Assembly (NCBI GenBank): GCA_902588965.1
Contig: CACIRD010000001.1
Span: 62,001-126,000, forward strand
Length of the DNA: 64,000 nucleotides
Reading direction: 5' to 3'
From: an uncultured Pelagibacteraceae bacterium
GTDB taxonomy: Bacteria > Pseudomonadota > Alphaproteobacteria > Pelagibacterales > Pelagibacteraceae
Made by a program: the position numbers and the translations under genes. This document shows, piece by piece, positions 32,523 to 40,594 of the stretch. Numbering within the stretch: the first letter of the stretch is position 1; each line of letters opens with the position of its first letter. The notes beneath the pieces are model-generated. The model saw nothing but the letters and a program-made list of their open reading frames with translations, ran no database searches and was not told where the DNA came from.

Positions 32523-33215
32523 TTATATTTGATCTAGTGTAAGGCCTTTAACATTTGCTGGCACCGCAATATCCATCATTTTTGGATTAGCCAATTTTAA
32601 ATTATTCATAATGTCAGCGTATTCTTCTTTTGAATTAACTTGTAATCTTGGATTATTATTTCTTTCATTTTCAATTGTAGAATATTTCTTTCCATTATAA
32701 TCATGCGCAGGAAATACTAAAGTTTTCTCGGGAAGCTTTAGTAATTTATTAAATAAAGAGTCATATGCGTCATAAGAACTTCCATTTTGAAAATCTGTTC
32801 TTCCAGTACCGTTTATTAAAAGAGTATCACCTGTAAAAATTCTATCATTCATTAAATAACTATAAGAACAGTCTGTGTGACCTGGTGTATAAATTGCTTT
32901 AAGTTGAATATTTTCAATATTAATTTTTTCATTATCTTTTATTTTTAAATCGATTACTTCAGACTTTGAATTTTCACCCATAACTCTGGTACAGTTTGTT
33001 CTTTTGTTTAGTTCATTTAAACCTGTTATATGATCAGCATGTATGTGAGTATCTATTACCTTGACCAACTTAAGTTCTAATTCCTCTAAAATTTTTATGT
33101 ATTCATTTGTATGCTCAATTACAGGATCTATGATCAGAGCTTCTCTGCCTTTATCGCTAGCTATAATGTACGTGTAAGTTGAAGATTTAGTGTCAAATAA
33201 TTGTTTAAAGATCAT
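32523..33215 (-). CDS. ETHE1-like persulfide dioxygenase (MBL fold)
   Basis: A 230-residue metallo-beta-lactamase-fold protein of the ETHE1/glyoxalase-II-like group. It oxidises glutathione persulfide to sulfite with a mononuclear iron. The metal motif is DTHIHADHITG, with further ligands in YTPGHTDCS, FTGDTLLINGTGRTDF and FPAHDYNG, all matching ETHE1 more than glyoxalase II. The C-terminus ends MMDIAVPANVKG. It shares a strand with cysE-cysK and the cysteine-rich protein. Sulfite produced can be oxidised by the sulfite dehydrogenase at 12392. It diverges from a peroxiredoxin gene. Confidence 0.88.
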   Translation of the reverse strand: MIFKQLFDTKSSTYTYIIASDKGREALIIDPVIEHTNEYIKILEELELKLVKVIDTHIHADHITGLNELNKRTNCTRVMGENSKSEVIDLKIKDNEKINIENIQLKAIYTPGHTDCSYSYLMNDRIFTGDTLLINGTGRTDFQNGSSYDAYDSLFNKLLKLPEKTLVFPAHDYNGKKYSTIENERNNNPRLQVNSKEEYADIMNNLKLANPKMMDIAVPANVKGLTLDQI

Positions 33216-33239
33216 GATATTTCATAATATTATAAAAAA

Positions 33240-33268
33240 TTGCAAGGCAAATCAATCTTGCATATAAT
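33240..33268 (+). promoter_or_regulatory. Sigma-70-like promoter before the peroxiredoxin gene
   Basis: A TTGCAA box at 33240-33245 and a perfect TATAAT at 33263-33268 are separated by exactly 17 bases, and lie 33 bases upstream of the peroxiredoxin ATG in the divergent gap. This is the best promoter-like match I saw in the window. Confidence 0.65.
33241..33262. promoter_or_regulatory. Palindromic operator candidate within the promoter spacer
   Basis: TGCAAG at 33241-33246 and CTTGCA at 33257-33262 form a perfect 6-bp inverted repeat with 10 bases between. It covers the spacer between the promoter boxes of the peroxiredoxin gene. A dimeric regulator bound here would block RNA polymerase; the divergent persulfide dioxygenase gene might share it. 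No regulator gene is adjacent. Confidence 0.45.
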
Positions 33269-33301
33269 TTAATTTTAAAAAATAAACTAAGGATAATAAT
33301 T

Positions 33302-33964
33302 ATGACATTAAAAATAAATAGTTTAGCTCCCGATTTTAAGGCAAAAACACAAGAAGGTGATATTTCATTTCACGAGTGGCTTGGGGACAGTTGGGGTGTA
33401 TTATTTTCGCACCCAAAAGATTTTACTCCAGTGTGTACAACAGAATTAGGTTCATTGGCTAAAATGAAACCCGAGTTTGATGCAAGAAATGTAAAGGTAA
33501 TCGGTTTAAGTGTAGATCCAGTTTCAGACCATGTAAAATGGTTAGAGGATATTAAAGATGTGTGTGGTATGAAACCATCTTATCCAATTATAGCAGATGA
33601 AAAGCTAGAAATTGCAAAACTTTATAATATGCTAGAAGGTGATGCCGGAACAACATCAATGGGAAGAACAGCAGTAGATAACGAAACAGTCAGAACTGTC
33701 TATGTTATTAGACCAGATAAAAGAATAGGATTGTTTCTTACTTATCCGATGACAACAGGTAGAAATTTTGCTGAAATATTAAGAGCAATAGACTCTATGC
33801 AAAGAACAGCAAAACATAAAATAGCAACACCAGCTGATTGGAAGCCAGGTGAAAAAGTAATTATAGTTCCCAAAGTAACTAATGAAGAAGCGAAAAAAAT
33901 ATATCCAGATGGATGGGAAACTATAAAACCGTATTTAAGAAAAGTACCAGATCCACATAAATAA
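33302..33964 (+). CDS. 1-Cys peroxiredoxin (Prx6 type)
   Basis: Peroxide reductase of 220 residues in the Prx6 group. The peroxidatic cysteine is Cys45 in FTPVCTTELG. The long C-terminal arm with IIVPKVTNEEAKKIYPDGW marks the Prx6 subgroup rather than the 2-Cys AhpC type. It reduces hydrogen peroxide and organic hydroperoxides in the cytoplasm. It has its own promoter and a strong terminator, so it is a single-gene unit. Confidence 0.93.
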   Translation: MTLKINSLAPDFKAKTQEGDISFHEWLGDSWGVLFSHPKDFTPVCTTELGSLAKMKPEFDARNVKVIGLSVDPVSDHVKWLEDIKDVCGMKPSYPIIADEKLEIAKLYNMLEGDAGTTSMGRTAVDNETVRTVYVIRPDKRIGLFLTYPMTTGRNFAEILRAIDSMQRTAKHKIATPADWKPGEKVIIVPKVTNEEAKKIYPDGWETIKPYLRKVPDPHK

Positions 33965-33980
33965 TTAGGTTAAAAGATTA

Positions 33981-34018
33981 AACCAACAGTCTTAGAAATA
34001 AGATTGTTGGTTTTTTTT
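33981..34018 (+). terminator. Rho-independent terminator after the peroxiredoxin gene
   Basis: A 14-bp stem (33981-33994 with 33999-34012, one G-U pair) and a GAAA tetraloop are followed by a run of eight T (34011-34018). It is a textbook intrinsic terminator. Its T-run reaches the stop region of the convergent racemase gene, which ends at 34017. Confidence 0.9.
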
Positions 34019-34712
34019 ATTTTTTGTATTTTTTCATTGAAACCTGAGCTAATAAAAGATTTGGATCAATAAATACTTTAGACTCTTTAACTTTTTTAAA
34101 AGATTTGTAAGCAAAGATAGCTATTGGCAACTCTGTACAACCAAGAATAATTTTTTTACATTTTTCTTTAAGTAAAAATTTTACTGCAGGTCTTAAAACT
34201 TTTTCAGCTTCCTTAGCCTTTCCCAGTTTGACAAATTTTATTGCTTTATTTACAGAATTTTTTTGTAATGATTTTATTGGACTAACTAATTTATAATTTT
34301 TATTAAAATATCTACTATAAATTCCAGTTCTTAAGGTCGCTTCAGTACAAAGAATTCCAATTTTTGAATTTTTTTTACAGCTTTTTTGTGTATGTATAAA
34401 TACTTCTTTAGGCATACTCAATATCGGGATACCAATTTTTTTTTGCAAATCATCTCTCCAGTGGTGAGCAGTATTACAAGGCATCACAATAAATTTGCAT
34501 TTATTTTTTTGTAGTAAACGACAACCTGTAACTAAACTTTTTAAAACATTATGGTATTTTTTAATATTTTCTGGTCTTTTAGGAATGTTTGATTTATTAT
34601 AAAGAATGAATAGGGGGTATTTTTGATCAATTTTACCTCTATTTATTACTGCTAGTTTATTGCAAAAATCTAAACCAGCCTGTGTACCCATTCCACCAAG
34701 TATTCCAATCAT
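34017..34712 (-). CDS. Aspartate/glutamate racemase family protein
   Basis: A 231-residue two-domain racemase of the Asp/Glu family. The two catalytic cysteines lie in VMPCNTAHHW and ILGCTELPI, and the N-terminus opens MIGILGGMGTQAG. It interconverts D- and L-forms of an acidic amino acid, most likely aspartate given the sequence pattern. It ends inside the T-run of the peroxiredoxin terminator and starts two bases after the HisD-family gene, so both are in one operon. Confidence 0.88.
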   Translation of the reverse strand: MIGILGGMGTQAGLDFCNKLAVINRGKIDQKYPLFILYNKSNIPKRPENIKKYHNVLKSLVTGCRLLQKNKCKFIVMPCNTAHHWRDDLQKKIGIPILSMPKEVFIHTQKSCKKNSKIGILCTEATLRTGIYSRYFNKNYKLVSPIKSLQKNSVNKAIKFVKLGKAKEAEKVLRPAVKFLLKEKCKKIILGCTELPIAIFAYKSFKKVKESKVFIDPNLLLAQVSMKKYKK

Positions 34713-34714
34713 AA

Positions 34715-36001
34715 TTAATTAGAGTATCCGTATTTTCTTAATCTTACATCGCCAGTTCTTGCATGGGCTTCCATACCTTCGTATCTTGAAATTCTGGCTG
34801 CAGCTGCACCAACTTCTTTCGTAGACTCCTTTGTCATCCGTTGAAAACTTAGGGTTTTTATAAATTTACCAACAAACAATCCCCCAGTATATCTACCAGC
34901 TCCTTTGGTTGGTAAAATATGGTTTGTTCCAGAGCATTTATCTCCATATGCAACAGTCGTTTCTTCACCAATAAACAATGAACCATAGTTTTTAAGGTTT
35001 TCATGAAACCATTTTAAATTTTTAGTGTGAACTTCTAAATGTTCAGGTGCATATTCATCGCTTATTTTAACTAAGTCTTCATCACTATCACAAAGAATAA
35101 CCTCACCGTAATCTTTCCATGCAGCCTCTGCACTTGTGCGTGGTACTTCTGGAAGATCTGATATAAGTTCTGGAACTCTTTTCATTACGTCTTCCGCAAG
35201 CTTCTTGCTCGATGTAAATAACCATGCTGGAGAATTATAGCCATGTTCAGCCTGACCAACTAAATCAAAAGCAACAATTTCTGGATCTGCAGTTTCATCT
35301 GCAATTACAGCTATTTCAGTTGGGCCTGCAAAAAGGTCTATTCCTACTTTTCCAAATAAAATTCTTTTAGCTTCTGCAACAAATTGGTTTCCTGGACCAA
35401 CCAAAATATCTGCCGGTGGGTTACCAAACATACCGTATGTCATTGCTGCTATAGCTGGTACACCACCTAAATTAAGTATAACATTTGCTCCACATAAATT
35501 AGCTGTGTAAATTATAGCTGGATGAGCACCAACTATTTCTTTTGGAGGGCTACATGCAATAATATTTTTAACACCAGCAACTTTAGCAGTAGTTACGCTC
35601 ATAACCGCAGAAGCTATATGTGCATACCTTCCGCCTGGAATATAACAACCAGCTGTATTAACAGGAATTAATTTTTGACCAGCATACAAACCTTTTGATA
35701 ATTCAACTTCGAAATCTTGACCGTAATTTTTTAACTGAGCCTCTGCAAATTTTCTTACTCTATCATAAGAAAATTTTATATCATCTTTTGTTTTTTGATC
35801 TAAAGATTTTTTTATGTCTTCAATCTTTTCTTTTGAAACTATTATTTCACCATTATATTTATCAAATTTTTTTGTTAATTCTTTACATCCATCTTCTCTA
35901 GTTTTTTCTAAATCATTTAGAAGTTTTTGAACTATTTCCCTAGTTTTTAAATCATCAGTTGAAGATGTCTTTGGAGATTTTTTTAAGTACTTAATTGTCA
36001 T
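34715..36001 (-). CDS. HisD-family NAD-dependent dehydrogenase (histidinol or sulfopropanediol dehydrogenase)
   Basis: A 428-residue zinc enzyme of the histidinol dehydrogenase family. Features: CYIPGGRYAHIAS, GPGNQFVAEAKR, the zinc motif GQAEHGYNSPAW, and the catalytic YAPEHLEVHTKN. No histidine gene is adjacent; neighbours are a racemase and a phosphotransacetylase. The family also contains dehydrogenases for 2,3-dihydroxypropane-1-sulfonate (HpsN), and segments such as GAGRYTGGLFVGKF and the HARTGDVRLRKYG end differ from what I recall of true HisD. The alternative sulfonate role is therefore worth testing. I am sure of the family, not of the substrate. Confidence 0.8.
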   Translation of the reverse strand: MTIKYLKKSPKTSSTDDLKTREIVQKLLNDLEKTREDGCKELTKKFDKYNGEIIVSKEKIEDIKKSLDQKTKDDIKFSYDRVRKFAEAQLKNYGQDFEVELSKGLYAGQKLIPVNTAGCYIPGGRYAHIASAVMSVTTAKVAGVKNIIACSPPKEIVGAHPAIIYTANLCGANVILNLGGVPAIAAMTYGMFGNPPADILVGPGNQFVAEAKRILFGKVGIDLFAGPTEIAVIADETADPEIVAFDLVGQAEHGYNSPAWLFTSSKKLAEDVMKRVPELISDLPEVPRTSAEAAWKDYGEVILCDSDEDLVKISDEYAPEHLEVHTKNLKWFHENLKNYGSLFIGEETTVAYGDKCSGTNHILPTKGAGRYTGGLFVGKFIKTLSFQRMTKESTKEVGAAAARISRYEGMEAHARTGDVRLRKYGYSN

Positions 36002-36030
36002 ATATGTATCGAGGTTTTTTAAATCATTAA

Positions 36031-36942
36031 TTAGTTTAATGCAACTACTGCAGCAGCAATTGATGCTAAACGTGCAGGAGCATCATCAGATCTACTTGTA
36101 ATTACTACCGGTACCTTTCCACCAATAACAACCCCAGCAGCACAGGCTCCCATAAAGTAAACCATCATTTTAACTAGTCCATTGCCTGTTTCTACACTAG
36201 GAACTAATATTATATCAGCATGGCCTGCGACCAAATTTTTTACTCCTTTAATAGCAGCTGATTTTTTTGAAATACTGTTATCAAAAGCTAATGGACCAAA
36301 AACATCAGCATTTAAATTTTCTTTTTTGCAAAGTTCAGTAATTTCTTTAGCGTCGATTGAACTTTGAACACTATCAAGAACTTCCTCAGTTGCAGATAAA
36401 ATAGATACCTTTGGTCTTTCCACTCCTATTCTATGAGAAAATTCAACAACATTTCTTAATATATGCATTTTTGTTTTAACATTTGGTAACACATTTAGCG
36501 CACCATCAGTAATTATTAAGGCTTTGTCATTTTTCTCCAAAGTCATATGCCAAATATGACTTAACCTAGTTTTTCCAAGCAAATTATATTCTTTCTTAAT
36601 AACTTCCTTCATTAGAACATCTGTGTGAATATGACCTTTAACAATAATTTTTACCTTACCCTTAGAAGCAAGCTTGGCCGCAACTTTTGCAGTATTGTTT
36701 TCTACAGGCTCATGTATGATTTCATATTTTGAAATATCAAATTTTAAATCATTAGCACAATTTTCTATTTCTTTTTTATCTCCAATTAATACTGGTATAA
36801 TTAAATTTTCTTTTACAGCATCCATTGCTGATAGCATTGGCAAAGGCTTTCCAGCATTAACTATTGCAGCCGCCACTCCTTTTTTTTTATGAGCAACATT
36901 TAATAAATTGTCTGGACAAACAATTTGTTTATTTGAAAGCAT
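36031..36942 (-). CDS. Phosphate acetyl/butyryltransferase (PTA_PTB family)
   Basis: A 303-residue phosphotransacylase. The ATG at 36942 is chosen because the conserved part begins soon after (KKKGVAAAIVNAG); the frame continues further upstream but would overlap the divergent transporter gene. Features are PMLSAMDAVKENLIIPVLIGDKK and the C-terminal SVETGNGLVKMMVYFMGA and TSRSDDAPARLAS. It converts acetyl phosphate (or butyryl phosphate) to the CoA ester. Acetyl phosphate is the product of sulfoacetaldehyde acetyltransferase (Xsc) in taurine breakdown, but xsc is not in this window. Confidence 0.85.
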   Translation of the reverse strand: MLSNKQIVCPDNLLNVAHKKKGVAAAIVNAGKPLPMLSAMDAVKENLIIPVLIGDKKEIENCANDLKFDISKYEIIHEPVENNTAKVAAKLASKGKVKIIVKGHIHTDVLMKEVIKKEYNLLGKTRLSHIWHMTLEKNDKALIITDGALNVLPNVKTKMHILRNVVEFSHRIGVERPKVSILSATEEVLDSVQSSIDAKEITELCKKENLNADVFGPLAFDNSISKKSAAIKGVKNLVAGHADIILVPSVETGNGLVKMMVYFMGACAAGVVIGGKVPVVITSRSDDAPARLASIAAAVVALN

Positions 36943-37000
36943 TTTTAATAATTTTATATATAATTTTAAATGTGTATATAGTAAGCTAAAATGTCTTAAA

Positions 37001-37849
37001 ATGGAAATAGTTACAAAAATTGCCCCATTATCTTTAGCTTTAATAATGCTTGCCCTTGGAATGGGGTTAACAGTACATGATTTCATAAGGGTAGCCAAAC
37101 AACCAAAGGATTTTATTGTGGGTTTAATCTGTCAGCTAATTTTTTTACCACTAGTTGCTTTGACATTAATTTTTTTATTTAATACTCCAATTGAAATAGC
37201 TATAGGATTAATGATTATTGCTGCAGCACCAGGTGGGGTAACATCAAATATTTTAACCAAATTTGCAAATGGCGATGTAGCTCTTTCTATATCTCTAACA
37301 GCAATTATAAGTTTATTAAGCATTATCACTGTTCCATTTATAATATTTAAATCTGTAGAGATATTTGATGTACCAGCGAACAGAGTTGAAATTTCAATGT
37401 TGGGTATATCAATAAAAATGTTTTCAGTTGTAACATTGCCAGTAATTTTAGGAATGTTAATAAGAAGATTTGCAACAAATTTTATTTCTTCTAGAGAAAA
37501 AACTATACAAATAATTTCTTTAATTTTATTTTTAATTGTACTTTTTAGCGCAATAATTCAAGAGAGATATAATATTATGCCATATATGAAACAATCTGGT
37601 GCTTTAACATTTTCACTTAATATAACTATGATGATATTAGGTTTTTATGTTGCAAAATTTTTTGCAACAGGATCTGAACAAAGAAAATGTATATCACTAG
37701 AATGCGGTCTTCAAAACGGGACACTTGCTATATTTGTTGGAACTCAAATTTTTAATGATGTGGTTTATATTGTTCCTGCAGCTACCTATTCCTTGATTAT
37801 GTTTGCAACTTCAATCATTTTTGTTTTTTTGGTTAAAAAAAATAATTAA
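37001..37849 (+). CDS. Bile acid:sodium symporter (BASS) family transporter
   Basis: A 282-residue transporter with about nine or ten helices. Family features are LALGMGLTVHDF in the first helix region, APGGVTSNILTKFANGDVALS with its helix break, and ECGLQNGTLAIFVG at the second crossing. It imports an organic anion with sodium, with unknown substrate. I use the ATG at 37001; a longer frame from 36908 lies in the gap and in the divergent gene. It leads the group BASS-epoxide hydrolase-cupredoxin. A second BASS protein of the same length is at 52415. Confidence 0.88.
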   Translation: MEIVTKIAPLSLALIMLALGMGLTVHDFIRVAKQPKDFIVGLICQLIFLPLVALTLIFLFNTPIEIAIGLMIIAAAPGGVTSNILTKFANGDVALSISLTAIISLLSIITVPFIIFKSVEIFDVPANRVEISMLGISIKMFSVVTLPVILGMLIRRFATNFISSREKTIQIISLILFLIVLFSAIIQERYNIMPYMKQSGALTFSLNITMMILGFYVAKFFATGSEQRKCISLECGLQNGTLAIFVGTQIFNDVVYIVPAATYSLIMFATSIIFVFLVKKNN

Positions 37850-37859
37850 TAGATTTTTA

Positions 37860-38999
37860 ATGATAAAACCTTTTAAAATAGAGATATCTAAAGAAAATCT
37901 TCAAAATATATATAATAAAGTAAAAAATTATCAATGGCACGAGATGCCAGATGATGGCGGATGGGAGTATGGAACAAATCTAGAATATATGAAAAATTTT
38001 TCAAAGTATTGGGTTGAAAAATATGACTGGAGAAAAACAGAGGCAAATATCAACAAGTTTAAAAATTTTAAATCAAATATTGAGGGTATAGATATTCATT
38101 TCATTCATGAAAAAGGAAGTGGAACTAACCCAAAACCTTTACTACTAAGCCATGGGTGGCCAGGTTCAATCGTGGAATTTTTAAATATTATAGATAAATT
38201 AGCGCATCCGGAAAAATATGGAGGAAGTGAAGAAGATGCCTTTGATGTTGTTGTACCCTCTTTGCCAGGTTTTGGATTTTCAGGAAGACCTTCCAGACCA
38301 ATAGGTCCTAGGAAAATGGCATCAATATTAAACTCTTTAATGTTAAACAAACTTGGATATAAAAAATTTATTGCTCAAGGAGGAGATTTTGGTGGGACTA
38401 TTTCAACTTGGCTAGCGTATGATTTTCCCCAAAATTTATTGGGAATACATATTAATATTTTAATTACAAGACATCCTGATGGACCACAAACTTCTGAAGA
38501 AAAACAATGGCAAGAAAGATTTAGGAAAGAACAAAGAATTGAAGATGGTTATAGAACTCAGCAAGCAACAAAACCACAAACATTGAGCTATGCAATGATG
38601 GATAGTCCAGTTGGTGTCGCGGCTTGGATTATAGAGAAGATGAGAGGATGGTCTGATATTAAAAATAATGATATTGAAAGCGTTTATTCTAAAGATGTTT
38701 TGTTATCAAATATTATGGTTTATTTGGTAACAAGAACTTTTAATACAGCTAGCTGGATTTATTATGGAAGAAGGGAGGAGGGTGGCAGGTCGTTACCTAA
38801 AAAACATTTACCACTTAAAGTTCCAACTGCTATCGCAATATTTCCTAAAGAATATTTAGAGTGGGCTCCAAGATCTTATGTTGAAAGAATTTATAATGTC
38901 AAACAATGGACAAAAATGGCAAAAGGAGGACATTTTGCTTCTTTAGAACAACCAGAACTTTTGATAAATGATATAACAAAATTTTCAAAGGTTTTATGA
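37860..38999 (+). CDS. Epoxide hydrolase
   Basis: A 379-residue alpha/beta hydrolase with the N-terminal EHN domain of microsomal-type epoxide hydrolases (residues 1 to about 105, with WGYG-like GGWEYGTNLEYMKN). The oxyanion motif is LLSHGWPGS, the nucleophile Asp is in QGGDFGGTIS and the catalytic histidine is in KGGHFASLEQPE. It opens epoxides to diols. I use the ATG at 37860. The stop overlaps the next gene by four bases (ATGA). The role in this organism is not clear. Confidence 0.88.
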   Translation: MIKPFKIEISKENLQNIYNKVKNYQWHEMPDDGGWEYGTNLEYMKNFSKYWVEKYDWRKTEANINKFKNFKSNIEGIDIHFIHEKGSGTNPKPLLLSHGWPGSIVEFLNIIDKLAHPEKYGGSEEDAFDVVVPSLPGFGFSGRPSRPIGPRKMASILNSLMLNKLGYKKFIAQGGDFGGTISTWLAYDFPQNLLGIHINILITRHPDGPQTSEEKQWQERFRKEQRIEDGYRTQQATKPQTLSYAMMDSPVGVAAWIIEKMRGWSDIKNNDIESVYSKDVLLSNIMVYLVTRTFNTASWIYYGRREEGGRSLPKKHLPLKVPTAIAIFPKEYLEWAPRSYVERIYNVKQWTKMAKGGHFASLEQPELLINDITKFSKVL

Positions 39000-39499
39000 T
39001 AAAAAAATTTCTTTTTATTTTATTTTTACTATTTACTACAACTCTTAATTCTGCTTCACTTAATATGATAGGGCACAAAGGAAACGAACTAAATATAGAT
39101 AGAGTAATTAACATAAAAATGTATGACAATTATTTTGAGCCAAATTTTGTAAAAATTAAAAAAGGAGAAACAATTAAATTTTTAATTTCAAACAAAGGAA
39201 GTTTAGTACATGAATATAATATTGGTACTAAAGAAATGCATTTAGAGCATCAAGAAGAAATGCAAAAACTAGTTGATAATGAAATTATTAAAGGTGGAGA
39301 AATTGATAAATTAAAAATGAAAATAATGTCAAAAAAAGATCATTCTTTAGCCCACTCTCACGCGAATAGTGTAATGCTAGAACCAAATCAAATAGGTGAA
39401 GTTATTTGGAAGTTTACAAAAGATGTGGATTTAGAGATGGGTTGTAATGTTCCAGGTCATTACCAGTCTGGCATGTTAGGAAAAATTATAATATACTAA
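38996..39499 (+). CDS. Exported cupredoxin-like copper protein
   Basis: A 167-residue periplasmic protein with a signal peptide of about 19 residues. The mature part is a cupredoxin-like fold with the first copper-site region LVHEYNIG and the terminal type-1 copper loop GCNVPGHYQSGM that provides Cys, His and Met ligands. A histidine- and methionine-rich insert lies in the middle (EMHLEHQEEM, HSLAHSHA). It is likely an electron carrier or copper-binding protein. It is coupled by a four-base overlap to the epoxide hydrolase gene. Confidence 0.85.
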   Translation: MIKKFLFILFLLFTTTLNSASLNMIGHKGNELNIDRVINIKMYDNYFEPNFVKIKKGETIKFLISNKGSLVHEYNIGTKEMHLEHQEEMQKLVDNEIIKGGEIDKLKMKIMSKKDHSLAHSHANSVMLEPNQIGEVIWKFTKDVDLEMGCNVPGHYQSGMLGKIIIY

Positions 39500-39587
39500 T
39501 TCCTTCTTTCACAAAATAAACTGCAAGAAAAAAAACAATAGCTAAATAAATTATAACGTAAATTGTATATTTAATATATTTTTTCAT
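39486..39587 (-). CDS. Small single-helix membrane protein, 33 residues
   Basis: A 33-residue frame, ATG at 39587 to TAA at 39486. A basic start (MKKYIKYT) is followed by a hydrophobic helix to about residue 26 and a KEGISIL end. The ATG overlaps the TGA of the malate/lactate dehydrogenase gene (ATGA), the coupling seen at several junctions here, and the stop lies within the end of the convergent cupredoxin gene. No family is recognised. It may be chance; the support is position and topology. Confidence 0.45.
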   Translation of the reverse strand: MKKYIKYTIYVIIYLAIVFFLAVYFVKEGISIL

Positions 39588-40594
39588 TTTTCATTTAGAT
39601 CTTTTAAGTCCTTTTTAATATTATTAGGTATAAGAATTTTTTTAAAAATATTTTTCTTATATCTTTTAAATTTATTTTGTCCAGGATATAGGATTTCATC
39701 AACACCTTTAATTTTTGGCAAATTTTTAACCATTCTAATATTTTTCTTAATTCTTTTTCCAAAATTACCTACAAATAAATTTGGTTTCATAGCTATGAAC
39801 ATATGACCAACATTTTGTGGTCCAGAAAAATCGTCAAAAGGATCTTTTACTTTGCCACCATGACTACTTCCTGTCATCACTCCACTTAAAATATCAACCA
39901 TCCAAGCTAAACCTGAACCCCTGAATCCTCCTAGAGGCAATTGAACACCTAGCAATGCTTTTTTTGCATCTGTAGTTGGTTTACCAAATTTATCTAAGGC
40001 AACTCCCATAGGGATCTTTTTCCCCGTTTTAGCAGCAACTCTTATTTTTCCTCTATTAATTTCTGAAACAGATGTATCCAAAATAAATGGTATTTTTGAA
40101 GAAGTTGGTGCTCCAAAACAAATTGGATTTGTACCAAACAGTTTTTTTCTTGAACCATATGGAGCGATAGCGGGTGGTGCATTTGTAAAACAAAAAACTA
40201 TTAAATTTTTTTTTACAGCTTGTTCTGCATAGTAGCCAGAAAGTCCATAATGACCACTATTTTTAATTCCAACCAGACCTATTCCCGTTTTCTTTGCATT
40301 TTTAATTACTTGTTTTATTCCAACGTCTGCTGCAACAAAGCCAATACTATTATTAGCATCAATTTGTGAAATTGATTGTGATATTTTTTTAATTTTAATT
40401 TTTGGTTTTGGATTGATAACTTTTTTATTTATTCTATCACAGTACATCTTTAATCTTGCCAGACCATGCGTGTGTGCACCAACTAATTCAGCATTGATCA
40501 ATGCTTCAGATACTATATTTGCATGATTTTGAGTTAAACCATGATTTCTGAAAATTTTTATAATTATTTTTTTTAATTTTTTTCCATTAACCAT
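39584..40594 (-). CDS. Malate/L-lactate dehydrogenase family (Ldh2) oxidoreductase
   Basis: A 336-residue NAD(P)-dependent oxidoreductase of the type-2 malate/lactate dehydrogenase family. Features are SHGLARLKMYCDR-like AHTHGLARL at the N-terminus, GIKNSGHYGLSGYYAEQA, TNAPPAIAPYGSR and PLGGFRGSGLAWMVDILSGV. Members reduce or oxidise malate, lactate, ureidoglycolate, 2,3-diketogulonate or sulfolactate. ComC, the sulfolactate member, is a possibility in this sulfur-rich window, but nothing in the sequence decides. It overlaps the start of its downstream tiny gene and the end of the upstream sugar dehydrogenase by 22 bases. Confidence 0.85.
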   Translation of the reverse strand: MVNGKKLKKIIIKIFRNHGLTQNHANIVSEALINAELVGAHTHGLARLKMYCDRINKKVINPKPKIKIKKISQSISQIDANNSIGFVAADVGIKQVIKNAKKTGIGLVGIKNSGHYGLSGYYAEQAVKKNLIVFCFTNAPPAIAPYGSRKKLFGTNPICFGAPTSSKIPFILDTSVSEINRGKIRVAAKTGKKIPMGVALDKFGKPTTDAKKALLGVQLPLGGFRGSGLAWMVDILSGVMTGSSHGGKVKDPFDDFSGPQNVGHMFIAMKPNLFVGNFGKRIKKNIRMVKNLPKIKGVDEILYPGQNKFKRYKKNIFKKILIPNNIKKDLKDLNEK

